Assembly (NCBI RefSeq): GCF_003265225.1
Contig: NZ_CP022013.1
Span: 1,149,001-1,213,000 of the forward strand
DNA length: 64,000 nucleotides
Source of the DNA: Mergibacter septicus
GTDB taxonomy: Bacteria > Pseudomonadota > Gammaproteobacteria > Enterobacterales > Pasteurellaceae
Direction: 5' to 3'
Part shown: piece after piece, positions 1 to 10,773 of the stretch
Numbering within the stretch: position 1 is the first letter of the stretch
Layout: the number at the start of each line of letters is the position of its first letter
The notes under the pieces: generated by a model
Told to the model about the DNA's origin: nothing
Database searches by the model: none
Seen by the model: the letters and a program-made list of their open reading frames with translations, nothing else
Translations under genes and position numbers: made by a program

Positions 1-577
1 AGTATTCACGAATACCTGCAATCACTTTCGAGCGGATAATAAAGGTACGGCGAGAATGTTCATTACTGATTAAGTCAAGATAACGTTGACGGTAGCGGGT
101 TTCTTGATCGGCTAAACCGTGGAATTTATCTGGTAAAGGACGTAACGCTTTCGTTAATAATTCAATCGCAGAACAACGGATCGTTAATTCATTGGTTTTG
201 GTTTTAAATAATGTTCCTTTTGCACCAACGATATCCCCAAGATCAAGCATTGCCATTAATTCTTGATAGACACCTTCGGGTAAAAGATCTCGTGCAACAT
301 AAAGTTGAATTCTACCACTCATATCTTGTAGGGTGATAAAACTAGCTTTTCCCATTTTGCGGCGAGTCATAATCCGTCCTGCAACACTCACCTCAATTTC
401 TTCGGCTTTTAAACTTTCGCCTTCAGTTTCGCTATATTGAGTTTGTAGGTCGCCAGCTAGATTTTGACGGCGAAAAGTATTTGGAAAAGCGTTACCTTGT
501 TGGCGTAAGATCGCTAATTTCTCACGGCGAGCTAACATTTCACCGTTAAGATCAAGTTCTTGAGTTTGTTCTGTCAT
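1..577 (-). CDS. lysS: Lysyl-tRNA synthetase, N-terminal part (cut by window edge)
   Basis: Class II lysyl-tRNA synthetase, charging tRNA-Lys in the cytoplasm. The reading frame starts at an ATG at 577 ([15 protein letters not shown]) and stays open to base 1, so about 192 N-terminal residues are present and the catalytic C-terminal part lies outside. Visible are the N-terminal helix and the OB-fold anticodon-binding domain ([16 protein letters not shown], then [15 protein letters not shown]), followed by the linker [19 protein letters not shown] that leads into the class II core. It lies 26 bases downstream of prfB on the same strand, the conserved prfB-lysS operon of gammaproteobacteria. 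Identity is secure. The partial state is only due to the window boundary. Confidence 0.95.
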   Translation of the reverse strand, partial: MTEQTQELDLNGEMLARREKLAILRQQGNAFPNTFRRQNLAGDLQTQYSETEGESLKAEEIEVSVAGRIMTRRKMGKASFITLQDMSGRIQLYVARDLLPEGVYQELMAMLDLGDIVGAKGTLFKTKTNELTIRCSAIELLTKALRPLPDKFHGLADQETRYRQRYLDLISNEHSRRTFIIRSKVIAGIREY

Positions 578-603
578 TTTATTTACCTTTAAAAAATTAA
601 TCC

Positions 604-1702
604 TTATAGCCCTGCTTTTAAGCTAGCTTCAATAAATTTATCTAAATCCCCATCTAACACTGCTTGCGTGTTACGATTTTCTACGCCAGTGCGTAAATCT
701 TTGATCCGAGCATCATCTAAGACATAAGAACGAATCTGACTGCCCCAACCAATATCAGATTTGCTATCTTCCATTGCTTGTTTTTCGGCATTCTTTTTCT
801 GTAATTCCATTTCATACAACTTAGCTTTAAGTTGTTTCATACATTGATCTTTATTCTTATGTTGTGAACGATCATTTTGACACTGCACTACTATTCCTGA
901 TGGGATATGCGTAATTCGCACCGCACTTTCTGTTCGGTTGACGTGCTGTCCCCCTGCTCCTGAAGCTCGATAAACATCAATGCGTAAATCAGCAGGATTA
1001 ATGTCGATATCAATATCATCATCAATCTCTGGGTAAACAAATACCGCACTAAAAGAGGTATGACGGCGATTATTGGAGTCAAATGGACTTTTACGCACTA
1101 AACGATGAATACCTGTTTCTGTACGTAACCACCCAAACGCATACTCACCACTAATTTTAATAGTAGCGGATTTTATTCCTGCAACATCACCATCTGATGC
1201 TTCCATTAATTCGGTCTTAAAGCCTTTACTTTCAGCCCAACGTAAATACATACGCAGCAACATTTCTGTCCAATCTTGTGCCTCTGTACCACCAGATCCT
1301 GCTTGTAAATCAACATAACAATCCGCACTGTCATGCTGTCCACTAAACATACGGCGAAATTCAAGTTGTGCAAGTTGTTGTTCTAATTGGGTTAATTCAG
1401 CAATAGTTTCATCAAAAGTGGCTTGGTCTTCTGCTTCTACTGCTAATTCAAGCAACCCTTCAACATCTTCACATCCTTGTTCTAATCCTTGGATCGTTGC
1501 CACTACCGCTTCTAAACTAGAACGTTCTTTTCCTAACATCTGTGCTTTTTCTGGTTGATTCCAAACATCAGGTTGTTCTAGTTCGGCATTCACTTCTTCT
1601 AAACGTTCGACTTTGTGATCAAAGTCAAAGATACCCCCGAATAACGGCAGTACGTTGTTTTACATCATAAATTCGGTTTTTTACTGGATTAATTTCAAAC
1701 AT
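604..1702 (-). CDS. prfB: Peptide chain release factor 2, with programmed +1 frameshift
   Basis: Release factor 2 ends translation at UGA and UAA. The gene starts at ATG 1702 ([18 protein letters not shown]), and codon 26 is an in-frame TGA at 1627-1625. The rest continues in the +1 frame from [16 protein letters not shown] to 604. The joined protein is about 365 residues, the normal RF2 length. The GGQ motif is present in [16 protein letters not shown], and the SPF tripeptide that reads UGA is present in [10 protein letters not shown]. The body read alone from 1593 would lack the N-terminus. Regulation is autogenous: low RF2 causes slow termination at the UGA and promotes frameshifting. It is followed by lysS. 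Confidence 0.96.
1624..1639 (-). promoter_or_regulatory. prfB programmed +1 frameshift site
   Basis: On the coding strand the sequence reads CGGGGGTATCTTTGAC. It has a Shine-Dalgarno-like GGGGG, the slippery CTT codon, the in-frame TGA (codon 26) and the C that makes it a poor stop. This is the classic RF2 recoding element, with the same spacing as in Escherichia coli. After the shift CTT-T-GAC the frame matches the RF2 body. Confidence 0.95.
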
Positions 1703-1923
1703 AATTTAACAATTTTAATTAAAAATAAGCCTTGAATTATAAAAGATTTAATCAAATTATGATAGTTTTTAGCCGAGCAAAAATGTGCAGTAAGGGACAA
1801 AAAATTTACCATTTTTGAAAAATAGACTAAAATATCTTCCCTTTTGATAGCCAATATCAATTGTTAAAGAGACAAATTATTTAAATTTAAGTCGTAACTT
1901 AACTTTTAATCTAAGGAACGTGC

Positions 1924-2763
1924 ATGAAATCAGAATTAGATACCTCAACCTTATCGTATCGGGATAGAATGGCAATTGAAGAACACGAACGTCTAAGTCC
2001 TCGTCTTCTGTATGAAATTATCCGTCAAGATGGGATTGAAGAATTAACTCGCCCAACAAAAGCCTTAATTTTTTCTGGTATTACTGCAGGGCTAGTCGTA
2101 ACGTTCTCCTTTGTGTTTAAAGCAATCTTTACTGCTTATGCACCTAACCAACCTTGGGCACCATTAATTACCAATATGGGATATACCGTTGGTTTCTTAC
2201 TGGTTATTCTTGGGCGTATGCAGTTATTTACCGAAAATACGATTACAACTGTTGTTCCTCTGTTTAATCCATTAACTTGGAAAAAAATTATTGCTGTCGC
2301 TCGTTTATGGAGCATTGTTTTTGCCTCAAATTTAGTTGGTACCGCTTTAGCCGCACTCTTTTTACAAAATGATCAGGCATTTAATCCTGAATTTGTCGAA
2401 GCTATGCACAACATTGCACTACACGTTGCACATCAAGATGCGATTAGTAATATTCTTAAAGGTATTCCTGCTGGTATTTTAATTGCTTCAGTGGTATGGA
2501 TGATGCCATCGGTTAATAGTGGCAAATTTATTATGATTTTCTTCTTTATCTATTTGATTGCATTAGGTGATTTTGCTCATGTTGTCGTAGGTTCAGCGGA
2601 AATTGCGTATCTCGTCTTCCAAGGACAAGCTGATCTCTATGATTACTTCATCACCTTTTTACTACCAACCGCTTTTGGAAATATTGTCGGTGGTACAGTT
2701 GTCTTTACAATGATGATATATGGGCAAGTCAACCAAGAAATTGAAATTGGAAGTCGAAAATAA
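1924..2763 (+). CDS. Formate/nitrite transporter family channel, YfdC-like
   Basis: FNT-family inner-membrane channel of 279 residues. A soluble N-terminus of about 55 residues (ending LLYEIIRQDGIEELTRPTKA) precedes six hydrophobic segments. FNT features include TENTITTVVPLF in the second helix region and the mirrored IALGDFAHVVVGSAE segment. The long polar N-terminus and the overall match are to the YfdC branch, not FocA or NirC, so the substrate (formate, nitrite or another small monovalent anion) cannot be fixed from sequence. The start is preceded by AAGGAACGTGC. It stands alone: the upstream 220 bases separate it from the divergent prfB, and a strong hairpin follows. Confidence 0.85.
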   Translation: MKSELDTSTLSYRDRMAIEEHERLSPRLLYEIIRQDGIEELTRPTKALIFSGITAGLVVTFSFVFKAIFTAYAPNQPWAPLITNMGYTVGFLLVILGRMQLFTENTITTVVPLFNPLTWKKIIAVARLWSIVFASNLVGTALAALFLQNDQAFNPEFVEAMHNIALHVAHQDAISNILKGIPAGILIASVVWMMPSVNSGKFIMIFFFIYLIALGDFAHVVVGSAEIAYLVFQGQADLYDYFITFLLPTAFGNIVGGTVVFTMMIYGQVNQEIEIGSRK

Positions 2764-2792
2764 AAACAATTAATCTTTAACTCTTTTTGATT

Positions 2793-2821
2793 AAAAGCCT
2801 GATCCTTGATCAGGCTTTTGT
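2793..2821 (+). terminator. Rho-independent terminator after the FNT gene
   Basis: A 12-base perfect stem (AAAAGCCTGATC at 2793-2804 with GATCAGGCTTTT at 2808-2819) closes on a three-base loop and ends in a T run. It insulates the FNT gene from the arginine transporter operon. Confidence 0.85.
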
Positions 2822-2852
2822 TGATTATACCAGCATAAAATCAATAATTATT

Positions 2853-2887
2853 TGCATAATTATGCAACAAACATTAATATATTTTCA
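2853..2887 (+). promoter_or_regulatory. Pair of ARG boxes (ArgR operator) upstream of artPIQM
   Basis: TGCATAATTATGCA at 2853-2866 is a perfect palindrome matching 12 of 14 bases of the ArgR consensus TGAATAATTATTCA. TTAATATATTTTCA at 2874-2887 matches 10 of 14. Their centres are 21 bases apart, the spacing of paired ARG boxes that bind one ArgR hexamer. They lie 73-107 bases before the artP start, so arginine-dependent repression of the importer is inferred. No footprint data are available here. Confidence 0.65.
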
Positions 2888-2959
2888 CTTTAACGATTGA
2901 AATACTTTAAGTTAAGCACTGCCTAATTTTCAGAATAAAAAAACATAAGTAGAGAAACA

Positions 2960-3688
2960 ATGACAATTTCAATTCAAAACGTAAACTTTTTTTACGGTAA
3001 TACACAAGTCTTATTTGATATTAACTTAACCGCTCAAGAAGGGGATACTGTAGTCTTACTCGGTCCAAGTGGTGCAGGTAAAAGTACTTTAATTAGAACT
3101 TTAAATTTATTAGAAATTCCACAATCAGGGCAATTAACCATTGCTAACAACCATTTTGATTTAGCCAAAAACAAAGATCCAAAACAAATCCAGAAATTAC
3201 GTCAAGATGTTGGTATGGTCTTTCAACAATATAATCTTTGGCCGCATTTAACCGTCATGCAAAATCTGATTGAGGCACCACTGAAAGTATTAAAACTAAA
3301 TGAAAACGAAGCAAAACAACGTGCAACCAGTTTATTACAACGCTTACGTTTAGCTCAATTTGCTGAACGTTTTCCATTACATTTATCAGGTGGGCAACAA
3401 CAACGTGTTGCGATTGCAAGAGCATTAATGATGCAACCACAAGTTTTGTTATTCGATGAACCAACCGCCGCTCTCGATCCAGAAATCACCGCTCAAGTTG
3501 TTGCAATTATTCAAGAGTTACAACAAACAGGAATTACCCAAGTGATAGTTACTCACGAAGTTGCTGTCGCAAAAAAAGTTGCCACTAAAGTGGTGTATAT
3601 GGAACAAGGACGAATTATTGAAATGGGTGGAACAGAGTGTTTTACTCAGCCGAAAACAGATCAATTAAAACACTATTTATCACACTAA
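2960..3688 (+). CDS. artP: Arginine ABC transporter, ATP-binding protein
   Basis: ATPase of the periplasmic arginine import system, 242 residues, acting on the cytoplasmic face of the inner membrane. Walker A is [14 protein letters not shown] (about residues 34-47), the Q-loop lies in [12 protein letters not shown], the ABC signature is [15 protein letters not shown] and Walker B with the catalytic Glu is [15 protein letters not shown] downstream H-loop (VTHEVAVA) completes the NBD. The length is typical of polar amino-acid importers. It is the first gene of a four-gene operon with artI 30 bases downstream, and a pair of ARG boxes precedes it. Confidence 0.95.
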   Translation: MTISIQNVNFFYGNTQVLFDINLTAQEGDTVVLLGPSGAGKSTLIRTLNLLEIPQSGQLTIANNHFDLAKNKDPKQIQKLRQDVGMVFQQYNLWPHLTVMQNLIEAPLKVLKLNENEAKQRATSLLQRLRLAQFAERFPLHLSGGQQQRVAIARALMMQPQVLLFDEPTAALDPEITAQVVAIIQELQQTGITQVIVTHEVAVAKKVATKVVYMEQGRIIEMGGTECFTQPKTDQLKHYLSH

Positions 3689-3718
3689 TATCTTAAATTT
3701 CACCGCAAGGAGAATATA

Positions 3719-4441
3719 ATGAAAAAATTACTATTCGCTACTTTATTTGCTCTTTTGGCTGTAAATGCTAATGCACAAACGATCACGTTTGCCACTGAGC
3801 CAACCTATCCACCATTTGAAAATACCGATGAAAAAGGTCAACTCGTTGGTTTTGATATTGATATTGCTAATGCGATTTGTGCCAAACTTGAGGCAAAATG
3901 TGAATTTAAAAATCAACCTTTTGATAGTTTAATTCAAGGTTTAAAAACAAAACGTTACGATGCAGCAATTTCAGCGATTGATATTACACCGGCACGTGCA
4001 AAACAAGTTACCTTTAGTAATCCTTATTACGATAGTTCTGCAAGTTTTGTTGCAGCTAAAGAAGGTGTAACCCTTGAAAATGCAAAAAATATCGGGGTAC
4101 AAAATGGTTCAACCTTCCAACAATACATTACCGCCAAAGCAAAACAATATTCAGCCAAACCTTATGCTAGTTTACAAAATGCTATTTTAGACTTAAAAAA
4201 TGGGCGTGTTGATATCATCTTTGGTGATACTGCCGTTTTAGCCGATTGGATTAAAAATGATCCAAGTGTTCGCTTTGTCGGTGAAAAAGTGATGGATCCT
4301 GCTTACTTTGGTAATGGTTTAGGCATTGCGGTTAATAAGAAAAACCAAGAATTGGTCGAAAAATTCAATAAAGCATTAGCTGAAATCAAAGCAGATGGGC
4401 AATACCAAGCGATCTATGATAAATGGATGTCAGGTCAGTAA
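3719..4441 (+). CDS. artI: Arginine ABC transporter, periplasmic binding protein
   Basis: Periplasmic solute-binding protein (family 3), 240 residues, that captures arginine and delivers it to ArtQM. A Sec signal peptide is visible at residues 1-19 ([19 protein letters not shown], cleavage before QT). The mature protein begins [13 protein letters not shown] and contains the family signature [40 protein letters not shown] forms part of the ligand site. A strong ribosome binding site (AAGGAG) precedes the start. The stop codon overlaps the artQ start (TAATG), implying translational coupling. Confidence 0.95.
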   Translation: MKKLLFATLFALLAVNANAQTITFATEPTYPPFENTDEKGQLVGFDIDIANAICAKLEAKCEFKNQPFDSLIQGLKTKRYDAAISAIDITPARAKQVTFSNPYYDSSASFVAAKEGVTLENAKNIGVQNGSTFQQYITAKAKQYSAKPYASLQNAILDLKNGRVDIIFGDTAVLADWIKNDPSVRFVGEKVMDPAYFGNGLGIAVNKKNQELVEKFNKALAEIKADGQYQAIYDKWMSGQ

Positions 4442-5112
4442 TGTTTACAGATTTTCTTAATTTAATGTTATCTGCCGCACTAATGACCATAGTGTTGGCA
4501 GTTTGTGCTTTAGGTATCGGATTAATCTTAGCAGTAATCCTAGTAGTCTTAGAAACAGGTAAAAATCGTTGGATTCGTCAATGTACCAGTGTTGCTGTTA
4601 CACTATTGCGTGGTTTACCTGAAATTTTAGTTGTCTTTTTAATCTATTTTGGCTCGACTCAACTGTTATTTCTTATCACCGATGAGTATATTGAGTTTAG
4701 TGCATTTTGGTGTGGTGCAATATCTTTAGCCATTATTTTTGCGGCTTATGCCTCTCAATCATTGCGTGGGGCAATTCAAGCCATTCCCAAAGGTCAATGG
4801 GAATCGGGAGCGGCATTAGGGCTTAGCTACCCACAAACCTTTATCCGTATAATTATGCCTCAAGTGTGGCGACACGCTTTACCCGGATTAAGCAACCAAT
4901 GGTTAGTTTTGCTTAAAGATACGGCTTTAGTTTCACTTATCGGCGTTGATGACTTAATCCGCCAAGCAGAATTAATTAATTCCAATAGCCACCAACCTTT
5001 CACTTGGTTTAGTGTTGCTGCCTTATTCTATCTTTTCATTACATTACTTAGCCAAGTAGGTATCCGTAAGTTAGAACGCTATTTCACTCGATTTGAACGG
5101 GGGGCTAATTAA
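4441..5112 (+). CDS. artQ: Arginine ABC transporter, permease ArtQ
   Basis: Inner-membrane permease of the arginine importer, 223 residues from the ATG at 4441 ([16 protein letters not shown]). An upstream in-frame ATG at 4423 lies inside artI and would add six residues; the TAATG coupling favours 4441. Several hydrophobic helices flank the EAA loop that contacts ArtP: the segment GQWESGAALGLSYPQTFIRI with the conserved EsaaLGls core. It resembles ArtM, as expected for a heterodimeric pair, and the next gene again overlaps by one base. Confidence 0.94.
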   Translation: MFTDFLNLMLSAALMTIVLAVCALGIGLILAVILVVLETGKNRWIRQCTSVAVTLLRGLPEILVVFLIYFGSTQLLFLITDEYIEFSAFWCGAISLAIIFAAYASQSLRGAIQAIPKGQWESGAALGLSYPQTFIRIIMPQVWRHALPGLSNQWLVLLKDTALVSLIGVDDLIRQAELINSNSHQPFTWFSVAALFYLFITLLSQVGIRKLERYFTRFERGAN

Positions 5113-5795
5113 TGTTCTATGATTATTTGACAATTATTGCTCAAGGCATTCCAACCAGTCTGTTACTTACTTTTTTTGCCTTAGTGATTGCTTTTATTTT
5201 AGCCTTAATCCTAACTCTCCTTCTCTCTGCGGGGGGAATCTGGGTTAAACGGATTATCAATCTATATTTAGTTATCTTTACTGGTACACCACTATTAGTA
5301 CAAATATTCCTCATCTATTATGGACCGGGACAATTCCAAAGCGTGGTGGATAGTCCTTTATGGTATTTGCTCTCAAATGCGTGGTTTTGTGCCGTACTTG
5401 CTTTAGCTTTAAATAGTGCGGCATACTCTACTCAACTTTTTCATGGTGCAGTAAAAGCCATCTCAAAAGGACAATGGGAAAGTTGTGCTGCATTAGGTTT
5501 AAGTCGCTGGCAAACATTAAAAATATTAATGCCTTATGCATTAAAACGAGCTTTACCTTCATATACCAACGAGATAATCCTTGTATTTAAAGGTACTTCG
5601 CTCGCCTCAACCATTACGATTATGGATATTATGGGCTATGCTCGCCAACTATATGGTACTGAATATGATGCGATCACTATTTACGGCATTGCTGGGGCTA
5701 TCTACCTAATCATTACTGGTATTGCGACTTATTTCTTACGCAAATTAGAAAAACGTGTACTACGTTTTGAACGCACGGATCTTCCAACCAGCTAA
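5112..5795 (+). CDS. artM: Arginine ABC transporter, permease ArtM
   Basis: Second inner-membrane permease, 227 residues, pairing with ArtQ to form the arginine channel. About five transmembrane segments are apparent, beginning YLTIIAQGIPTSLLLTFFAL. The EAA loop is GQWESCAALGLSRWQTLKIL, and a GTPLLVQIF segment is typical of the HisMQ family. Its start overlaps the artQ stop (TAATG). It is the last gene of artPIQM and is followed by a strong hairpin at 5821-5855. Confidence 0.95.
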   Translation: MFYDYLTIIAQGIPTSLLLTFFALVIAFILALILTLLLSAGGIWVKRIINLYLVIFTGTPLLVQIFLIYYGPGQFQSVVDSPLWYLLSNAWFCAVLALALNSAAYSTQLFHGAVKAISKGQWESCAALGLSRWQTLKILMPYALKRALPSYTNEIILVFKGTSLASTITIMDIMGYARQLYGTEYDAITIYGIAGAIYLIITGIATYFLRKLEKRVLRFERTDLPTS

Positions 5796-5820
5796 TTAAA
5801 CATTTAATCCCATCAACCAA

Positions 5821-5856
5821 AAACAGCATTTTACACTGGTAGTAAAATGCTGTTTT
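5821..5856. terminator. Bidirectional terminator between artM and the acetyltransferase gene
   Basis: A 14-base perfect stem (5821-5834 with 5842-5855) with a seven-base loop is flanked by A and T runs on both sides. It can end the rightward art operon and the leftward acetyltransferase gene, which converge here. Confidence 0.85.
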
Positions 5857-5878
5857 AATTTTCTATCTGATGCTTAAA

Positions 5879-6433
5879 TTATTCGACAAACTCTGAACGT
5901 AAAATAGAGTAATAAACTTTATCACTCAATCCTCGATCTGTCATAAATGACTGGCGTAACCGACCTTCATACTGCATTCCAACTTTCTGCATTACCTTCC
6001 CAGAATTAGGATTACAACTATCGTGTTTAGCCACAATTCGATTAACGTTCACCTGCAAAAAGAAAAAACGAATTAACTCAGCTAATGCCTCACTGGTAAT
6101 CCCTTGTTGCCACCAAGCTTTACCAATGCAATAGCCAATTTCTACTTCTTGAATACTTTCATTTTGATTGACCGCACCAATACTGCCAATCACCTCACCA
6201 CTCTCTTTTAACACTATCGCCCATTGATAAAAATTAGCCTGCTGATAATTCTTAACCCAACTATTTAAAATTTCTAAAGTTATTGTTTGGTCAGAATGTG
6301 CCTGCCAAGTTAAATATTTTGTTACCTCAGGATCTGATGCCCAATTTTTAAACATTGGATAACTATCATCTAAACAAAAAGGACGTAAAATTAAACGTTT
6401 AGTCGTTAATATTTGTGTACCTTGATGTTGCAT
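5879..6433 (-). CDS. GNAT-family N-acetyltransferase, RimJ/RimL type
   Basis: Predicted acetyl-CoA-dependent N-acetyltransferase, 184 residues from ATG 6433. This start was chosen over an upstream ATG at 6454 because a near-perfect Shine-Dalgarno AAAGGAGGG lies just in front of it. The protein begins MQHQGTQILTTKRLILRPF, the canonical first strand of RimJ/RimL-type GNATs. The acetyl-CoA loop region is IGYCIGKAWWQQGITSEAL, followed by NVNRIVAKHDSCNPNSGKVM and the VGMQYEGRLRQSF strand. Members modify ribosomal protein N-termini, amino acids or antibiotics, and sequence alone does not give the substrate. It is a single gene converging with artM. Confidence 0.85.
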   Translation of the reverse strand: MQHQGTQILTTKRLILRPFCLDDSYPMFKNWASDPEVTKYLTWQAHSDQTITLEILNSWVKNYQQANFYQWAIVLKESGEVIGSIGAVNQNESIQEVEIGYCIGKAWWQQGITSEALAELIRFFFLQVNVNRIVAKHDSCNPNSGKVMQKVGMQYEGRLRQSFMTDRGLSDKVYYSILRSEFVE

Positions 6434-6460
6434 TTTCCCTCCTTTCATAAACATAACATA

Positions 6461-6499
6461 TAAAAAAATCCTTTAATAATCATTACTATTAAAGGATTT
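6461..6499 (-). terminator. Terminator downstream of yjdM
   Basis: A stem of 13 base pairs (6466-6478 with 6487-6499) is followed on the minus strand by a run of T. It lies directly after the yjdM stop and before the acetyltransferase start, so the two are separate transcription units. Confidence 0.8.
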
Positions 6500-6525
6500 C
6501 TAATTTATCTTAAATTAAGTAACAA

Positions 6526-6858
6526 TCAAGCTTTTTTCAAAAACTCAGATTTTAATGAAAAACTTTGACCATCAATTTTACAATCAACATCGTGATCCGC
6601 ATCAACTAAACGAATATTTTTCGCTTTTGTGCCTTTTTTTAACACAATTGAGCTACCTTTTACTTTTAAATCTTTAATTAAAATAACTGAATCACCATCT
6701 TGTAATACGTTGCCATTACTATCTTTAACAACCAACGTATCATCTTCCGCTACTGTATCTTGTTCATTCCATTCATAAGCACAATCAGGGCAAACAAATT
6801 GAATTGAATCATGATACACATATTCACTATTACATTTAGGGCAAGCAGGTATTTGCAT
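6526..6858 (-). CDS. yjdM: Zinc-ribbon protein YjdM (PhnA family)
   Basis: Small cytoplasmic protein of 110 residues with an N-terminal zinc ribbon (CPKC at about 6-9, CPDC at about 23-26) and a C-terminal KOW/SH3-like PhnA domain ([23 protein letters not shown]). The family was once called alkylphosphonate uptake protein PhnA because of its neighbourhood in Escherichia coli, but it is not required for phosphonate use and its true role is unknown. Length and domain order are full and normal. No phosphonate genes are nearby. It is transcribed divergently from tex. Confidence 0.88.
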   Translation of the reverse strand: MQIPACPKCNSEYVYHDSIQFVCPDCAYEWNEQDTVAEDDTLVVKDSNGNVLQDGDSVILIKDLKVKGSSIVLKKGTKAKNIRLVDADHDVDCKIDGQSFSLKSEFLKKA

Positions 6859-7033
6859 AAAAAATCCTTATCTACCGAATTATAAAAAGTGGCGATTATA
6901 TCACCGCTATAACAAAACCACTACTAAAAGATGCTTTATACAGTGGCTCAATCGTGCGACAAAAAACAAACTATGGCATAATATTGCCCTTTGCACCTTT
7001 TGATAATTACTCAGGAATAGGATTTCAAACACT

Positions 7034-9340
7034 ATGCAAAATCAAACTATTAGCCAAATTATTGCGGCGGAATTATCCGTTAATCCAAGTCAAATTGACG
7101 CTGCAATTAAATTATTAGATGAAGGCAATACTATTCCATTTATTGCTCGCTATAGAAAAGAAGTAACAGGACGATTAGACGATACTCAACTTCGTCATTT
7201 TGAAAATCGTTTAACTTATTTACGAGAATTAGAGGATCGGCGTCAAACAATTTTAAATTCAATCGCCGAGCAAGGTAAACTCACCGATGAATTACGTTTA
7301 GCTATTGAACAAGTTCAAACTAAAACCGAATTAGAAGATCTCTACCTTCCTTACAAACCTAAACGCAGAACCAAAGGGCAAATTGCGATTGAAGCAGGAT
7401 TAGAACCACTCGCCGATTTACTTTGGCAAGATCCTCAACATATCCCCGAAAAAGCAGCAGCGGCATTTATTACTGAAGAGAAAGGCATTCCAAATGAAAA
7501 AGCAGCATTAGATGGTGCAAAATATATCTTAATGGAACGTTTTGCTGAAAATGCAGGATTATTGGCAAAAGTAAGGCATTATTTACAACAAAATGCCACC
7601 CTAGTATCTCAAGTGATAACAGGTAAAGAACAAGAAGGTGAAAAATTCAAAGATTATTTTGATCACCAAGAATTATTAAAAAATGTTCCATCTCATCGTG
7701 CATTAGCCATGTTTCGAGGTCGAAACGAAGGGATTTTGAGTTTAAGTTTAAATGCTGATCCGCAACAAGAAGAACAAAACCGTCAAAGTTATTGCGAAGA
7801 ATTAATCCGTCAATATTTAGATGTTCACTTTACAGGACAACCTGCCGATAGTTGGCGACAACAAGTAATTACTTGGACGTGGAAAATCAAACTTTCGCTA
7901 CATCTTGAAACAGAGTTAATGTCAACCCTAAGGGAACAAGCTGAAGAAGAAGCGATCAATGTTTTTGCTCGTAATCTCAATGCCTTGTTAATGGCAGCAC
8001 CCGCAGGAGCAAAAAATACGATGGGGCTTGATCCGGGTTTGCGTACAGGGGTAAAAGTCGCAGTGATCGATAACACGGGAAAATTGCTTGCAACCGATAC
8101 CATCTATCCACACACAGGACAGAAAGAACAAGCTGAACGCTCGCTTCTTCAACTTGGCAAGCAATATCAAGTAGAATTAATTGCGATTGGTAATGGTACT
8201 GCCTCAAGAGAAACAGAACGTTTCGTCAATGCAGTATTAAAACAGCATTCAGAATGGCAAGCTCGTTCGGTAGTAGTCAGCGAAGCAGGGGCTTCGGTTT
8301 ACTCTGCCTCTGAATTAGCCGCTCAGGAATTTCCTCAATTAGACGTTTCTTTGCGTGGTGCCGTATCCATTGCTCGCCGTTTACAAGATCCATTAGCCGA
8401 ATTAGTCAAAATTGAACCAAAAGCGATTGGTGTGGGGCAATATCAACACGATGTGAATCAAACCTACTTAGCTCGTAAACTAGATGCTGTGATTGAAGAC
8501 TGTGTTAATGCCGTTGGGGTAGATTTAAATACCGCTTCCGTACCTCTACTTGCTCGAGTCTCAGGAATGAGTCGTACTCTAGCCCAAAATATTGTTAGCT
8601 ATCGTGATGAAAATGGTCTGTTTAAACAGCGTAGCGAGTTGAAAAAAGTCCCTCGCTTAGGCCCTAAAGCGTTTGAACAATGTGCGGGTTTTATGCGTAT
8701 TACCAACGGAACTAACCCACTTGATGCCTCTGGCGTTCACCCCGAAGCCTATCCAGTGGTTGAAAAAATTCTTCAAGCCACAGAAAAATCGATCCAACAA
8801 TTAATTGGTAACAGCAGTGAATTACGTCAACTTCAACCAACTCACTTTACAGATGAACGTTTTGGCTTACCAACAGTTACCGATATATTAAAAGAGCTAG
8901 AAAAACCGGGGCGTGATCCTCGAGGTGAATTTAAAACCGCAACTTTTATTGATGGGGTAGAAGAAATTACCGATTTAAAACTAGGTATGATTCTTGAAGG
9001 TACAGTAACCAATGTAACTAACTTCGGGGCTTTCGTTGATATTGGCGTTCACCAAGATGGTTTAGTGCATATTTCAGCATTAAGCGATAAATTTGTTGAT
9101 GATCCTTACCAAGTAGTCAAAACTGGCGATATTGTGAAGGTCAAAGTATTAGAAGTGGATGTTGCTCGCAGACGCATTGCCTTAAGTATGCGATTAGAAG
9201 ATAACGTCAACCCAAATAAAGAAAAGGGGACGAATGCTAATCGAGATCAGAGTAAAAACCGTAACAATCAACGCCAACAAACCGCTAATTCAGCCATAGG
9301 TAACGCCTTTGCTGCCGCATTCCAAAACTTAAAAAAATAA
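7034..9340 (+). CDS. tex: Tex family RNA-binding transcription accessory protein
   Basis: Cytoplasmic nucleic-acid-binding protein of 768 residues linked to transcription and expression of virulence factors in several bacteria. Domains in order: N-terminal helical region (about 1-310), YqgF/RNase H-like domain starting around residue 329 ([17 protein letters not shown]), a helix-hairpin-helix region near 497-556 ([20 protein letters not shown] onward) and an S1 RNA-binding domain near 650-720 ([20 protein letters not shown]). A basic, Gln/Asn-rich tail ends the protein. The length is usual for the family. It is a single-gene unit ending at a terminator shared with argD. Confidence 0.95.
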   Translation: MQNQTISQIIAAELSVNPSQIDAAIKLLDEGNTIPFIARYRKEVTGRLDDTQLRHFENRLTYLRELEDRRQTILNSIAEQGKLTDELRLAIEQVQTKTELEDLYLPYKPKRRTKGQIAIEAGLEPLADLLWQDPQHIPEKAAAAFITEEKGIPNEKAALDGAKYILMERFAENAGLLAKVRHYLQQNATLVSQVITGKEQEGEKFKDYFDHQELLKNVPSHRALAMFRGRNEGILSLSLNADPQQEEQNRQSYCEELIRQYLDVHFTGQPADSWRQQVITWTWKIKLSLHLETELMSTLREQAEEEAINVFARNLNALLMAAPAGAKNTMGLDPGLRTGVKVAVIDNTGKLLATDTIYPHTGQKEQAERSLLQLGKQYQVELIAIGNGTASRETERFVNAVLKQHSEWQARSVVVSEAGASVYSASELAAQEFPQLDVSLRGAVSIARRLQDPLAELVKIEPKAIGVGQYQHDVNQTYLARKLDAVIEDCVNAVGVDLNTASVPLLARVSGMSRTLAQNIVSYRDENGLFKQRSELKKVPRLGPKAFEQCAGFMRITNGTNPLDASGVHPEAYPVVEKILQATEKSIQQLIGNSSELRQLQPTHFTDERFGLPTVTDILKELEKPGRDPRGEFKTATFIDGVEEITDLKLGMILEGTVTNVTNFGAFVDIGVHQDGLVHISALSDKFVDDPYQVVKTGDIVKVKVLEVDVARRRIALSMRLEDNVNPNKEKGTNANRDQSKNRNNQRQQTANSAIGNAFAAAFQNLKK

Positions 9341-9345
9341 TGATA

Positions 9346-9377
9346 AAAAATAACGCCGTTAATTCGGCGTTATTTTT
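9346..9377. terminator. Bidirectional terminator between tex and argD
   Basis: A 13-base perfect stem (AAAAATAACGCCG with CGGCGTTATTTTT) around a six-base loop has A and T runs on both sides. It lies just after the tex stop and serves the converging argD gene too. Confidence 0.88.
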
Positions 9378-9395
9378 CAATAAGTTATATCGTAT

Positions 9396-10649
<1,254 letters not shown>

Positions 10650-10728
10650 CTAAAATTTAGCATTAAAGAATAAAAAATCAATCATAATGCATAAAAATTC
10701 AAATAAATTTGAAATAAAAGAAATAAAA

Positions 10729-10751
10729 AAGTGCGGTATGATACCGCACTT
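10729..10751 (-). terminator. Terminator formed by two inverted uptake signal sequences
   Basis: AAGTGCGGT at 10729-10737 and its complement ACCGCACTT at 10743-10751 form a perfect stem. On the minus strand a T run follows, so it ends the first autotransporter gene. The 9-mer is the Hin-type DNA uptake signal core, and inverted pairs of it acting as terminators are common in Pasteurellaceae. Confidence 0.85.
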
Positions 10752-10773
10752 CAAAATTACGCTAAAAATTGGT

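Noticed and set aside
1838-1862. TTGAT and ATCAA half-sites (TTGATAGCCAATATCAA) before the FNT gene, considered as an FNR site
   Set aside because: The spacer is seven bases; FNR requires four.
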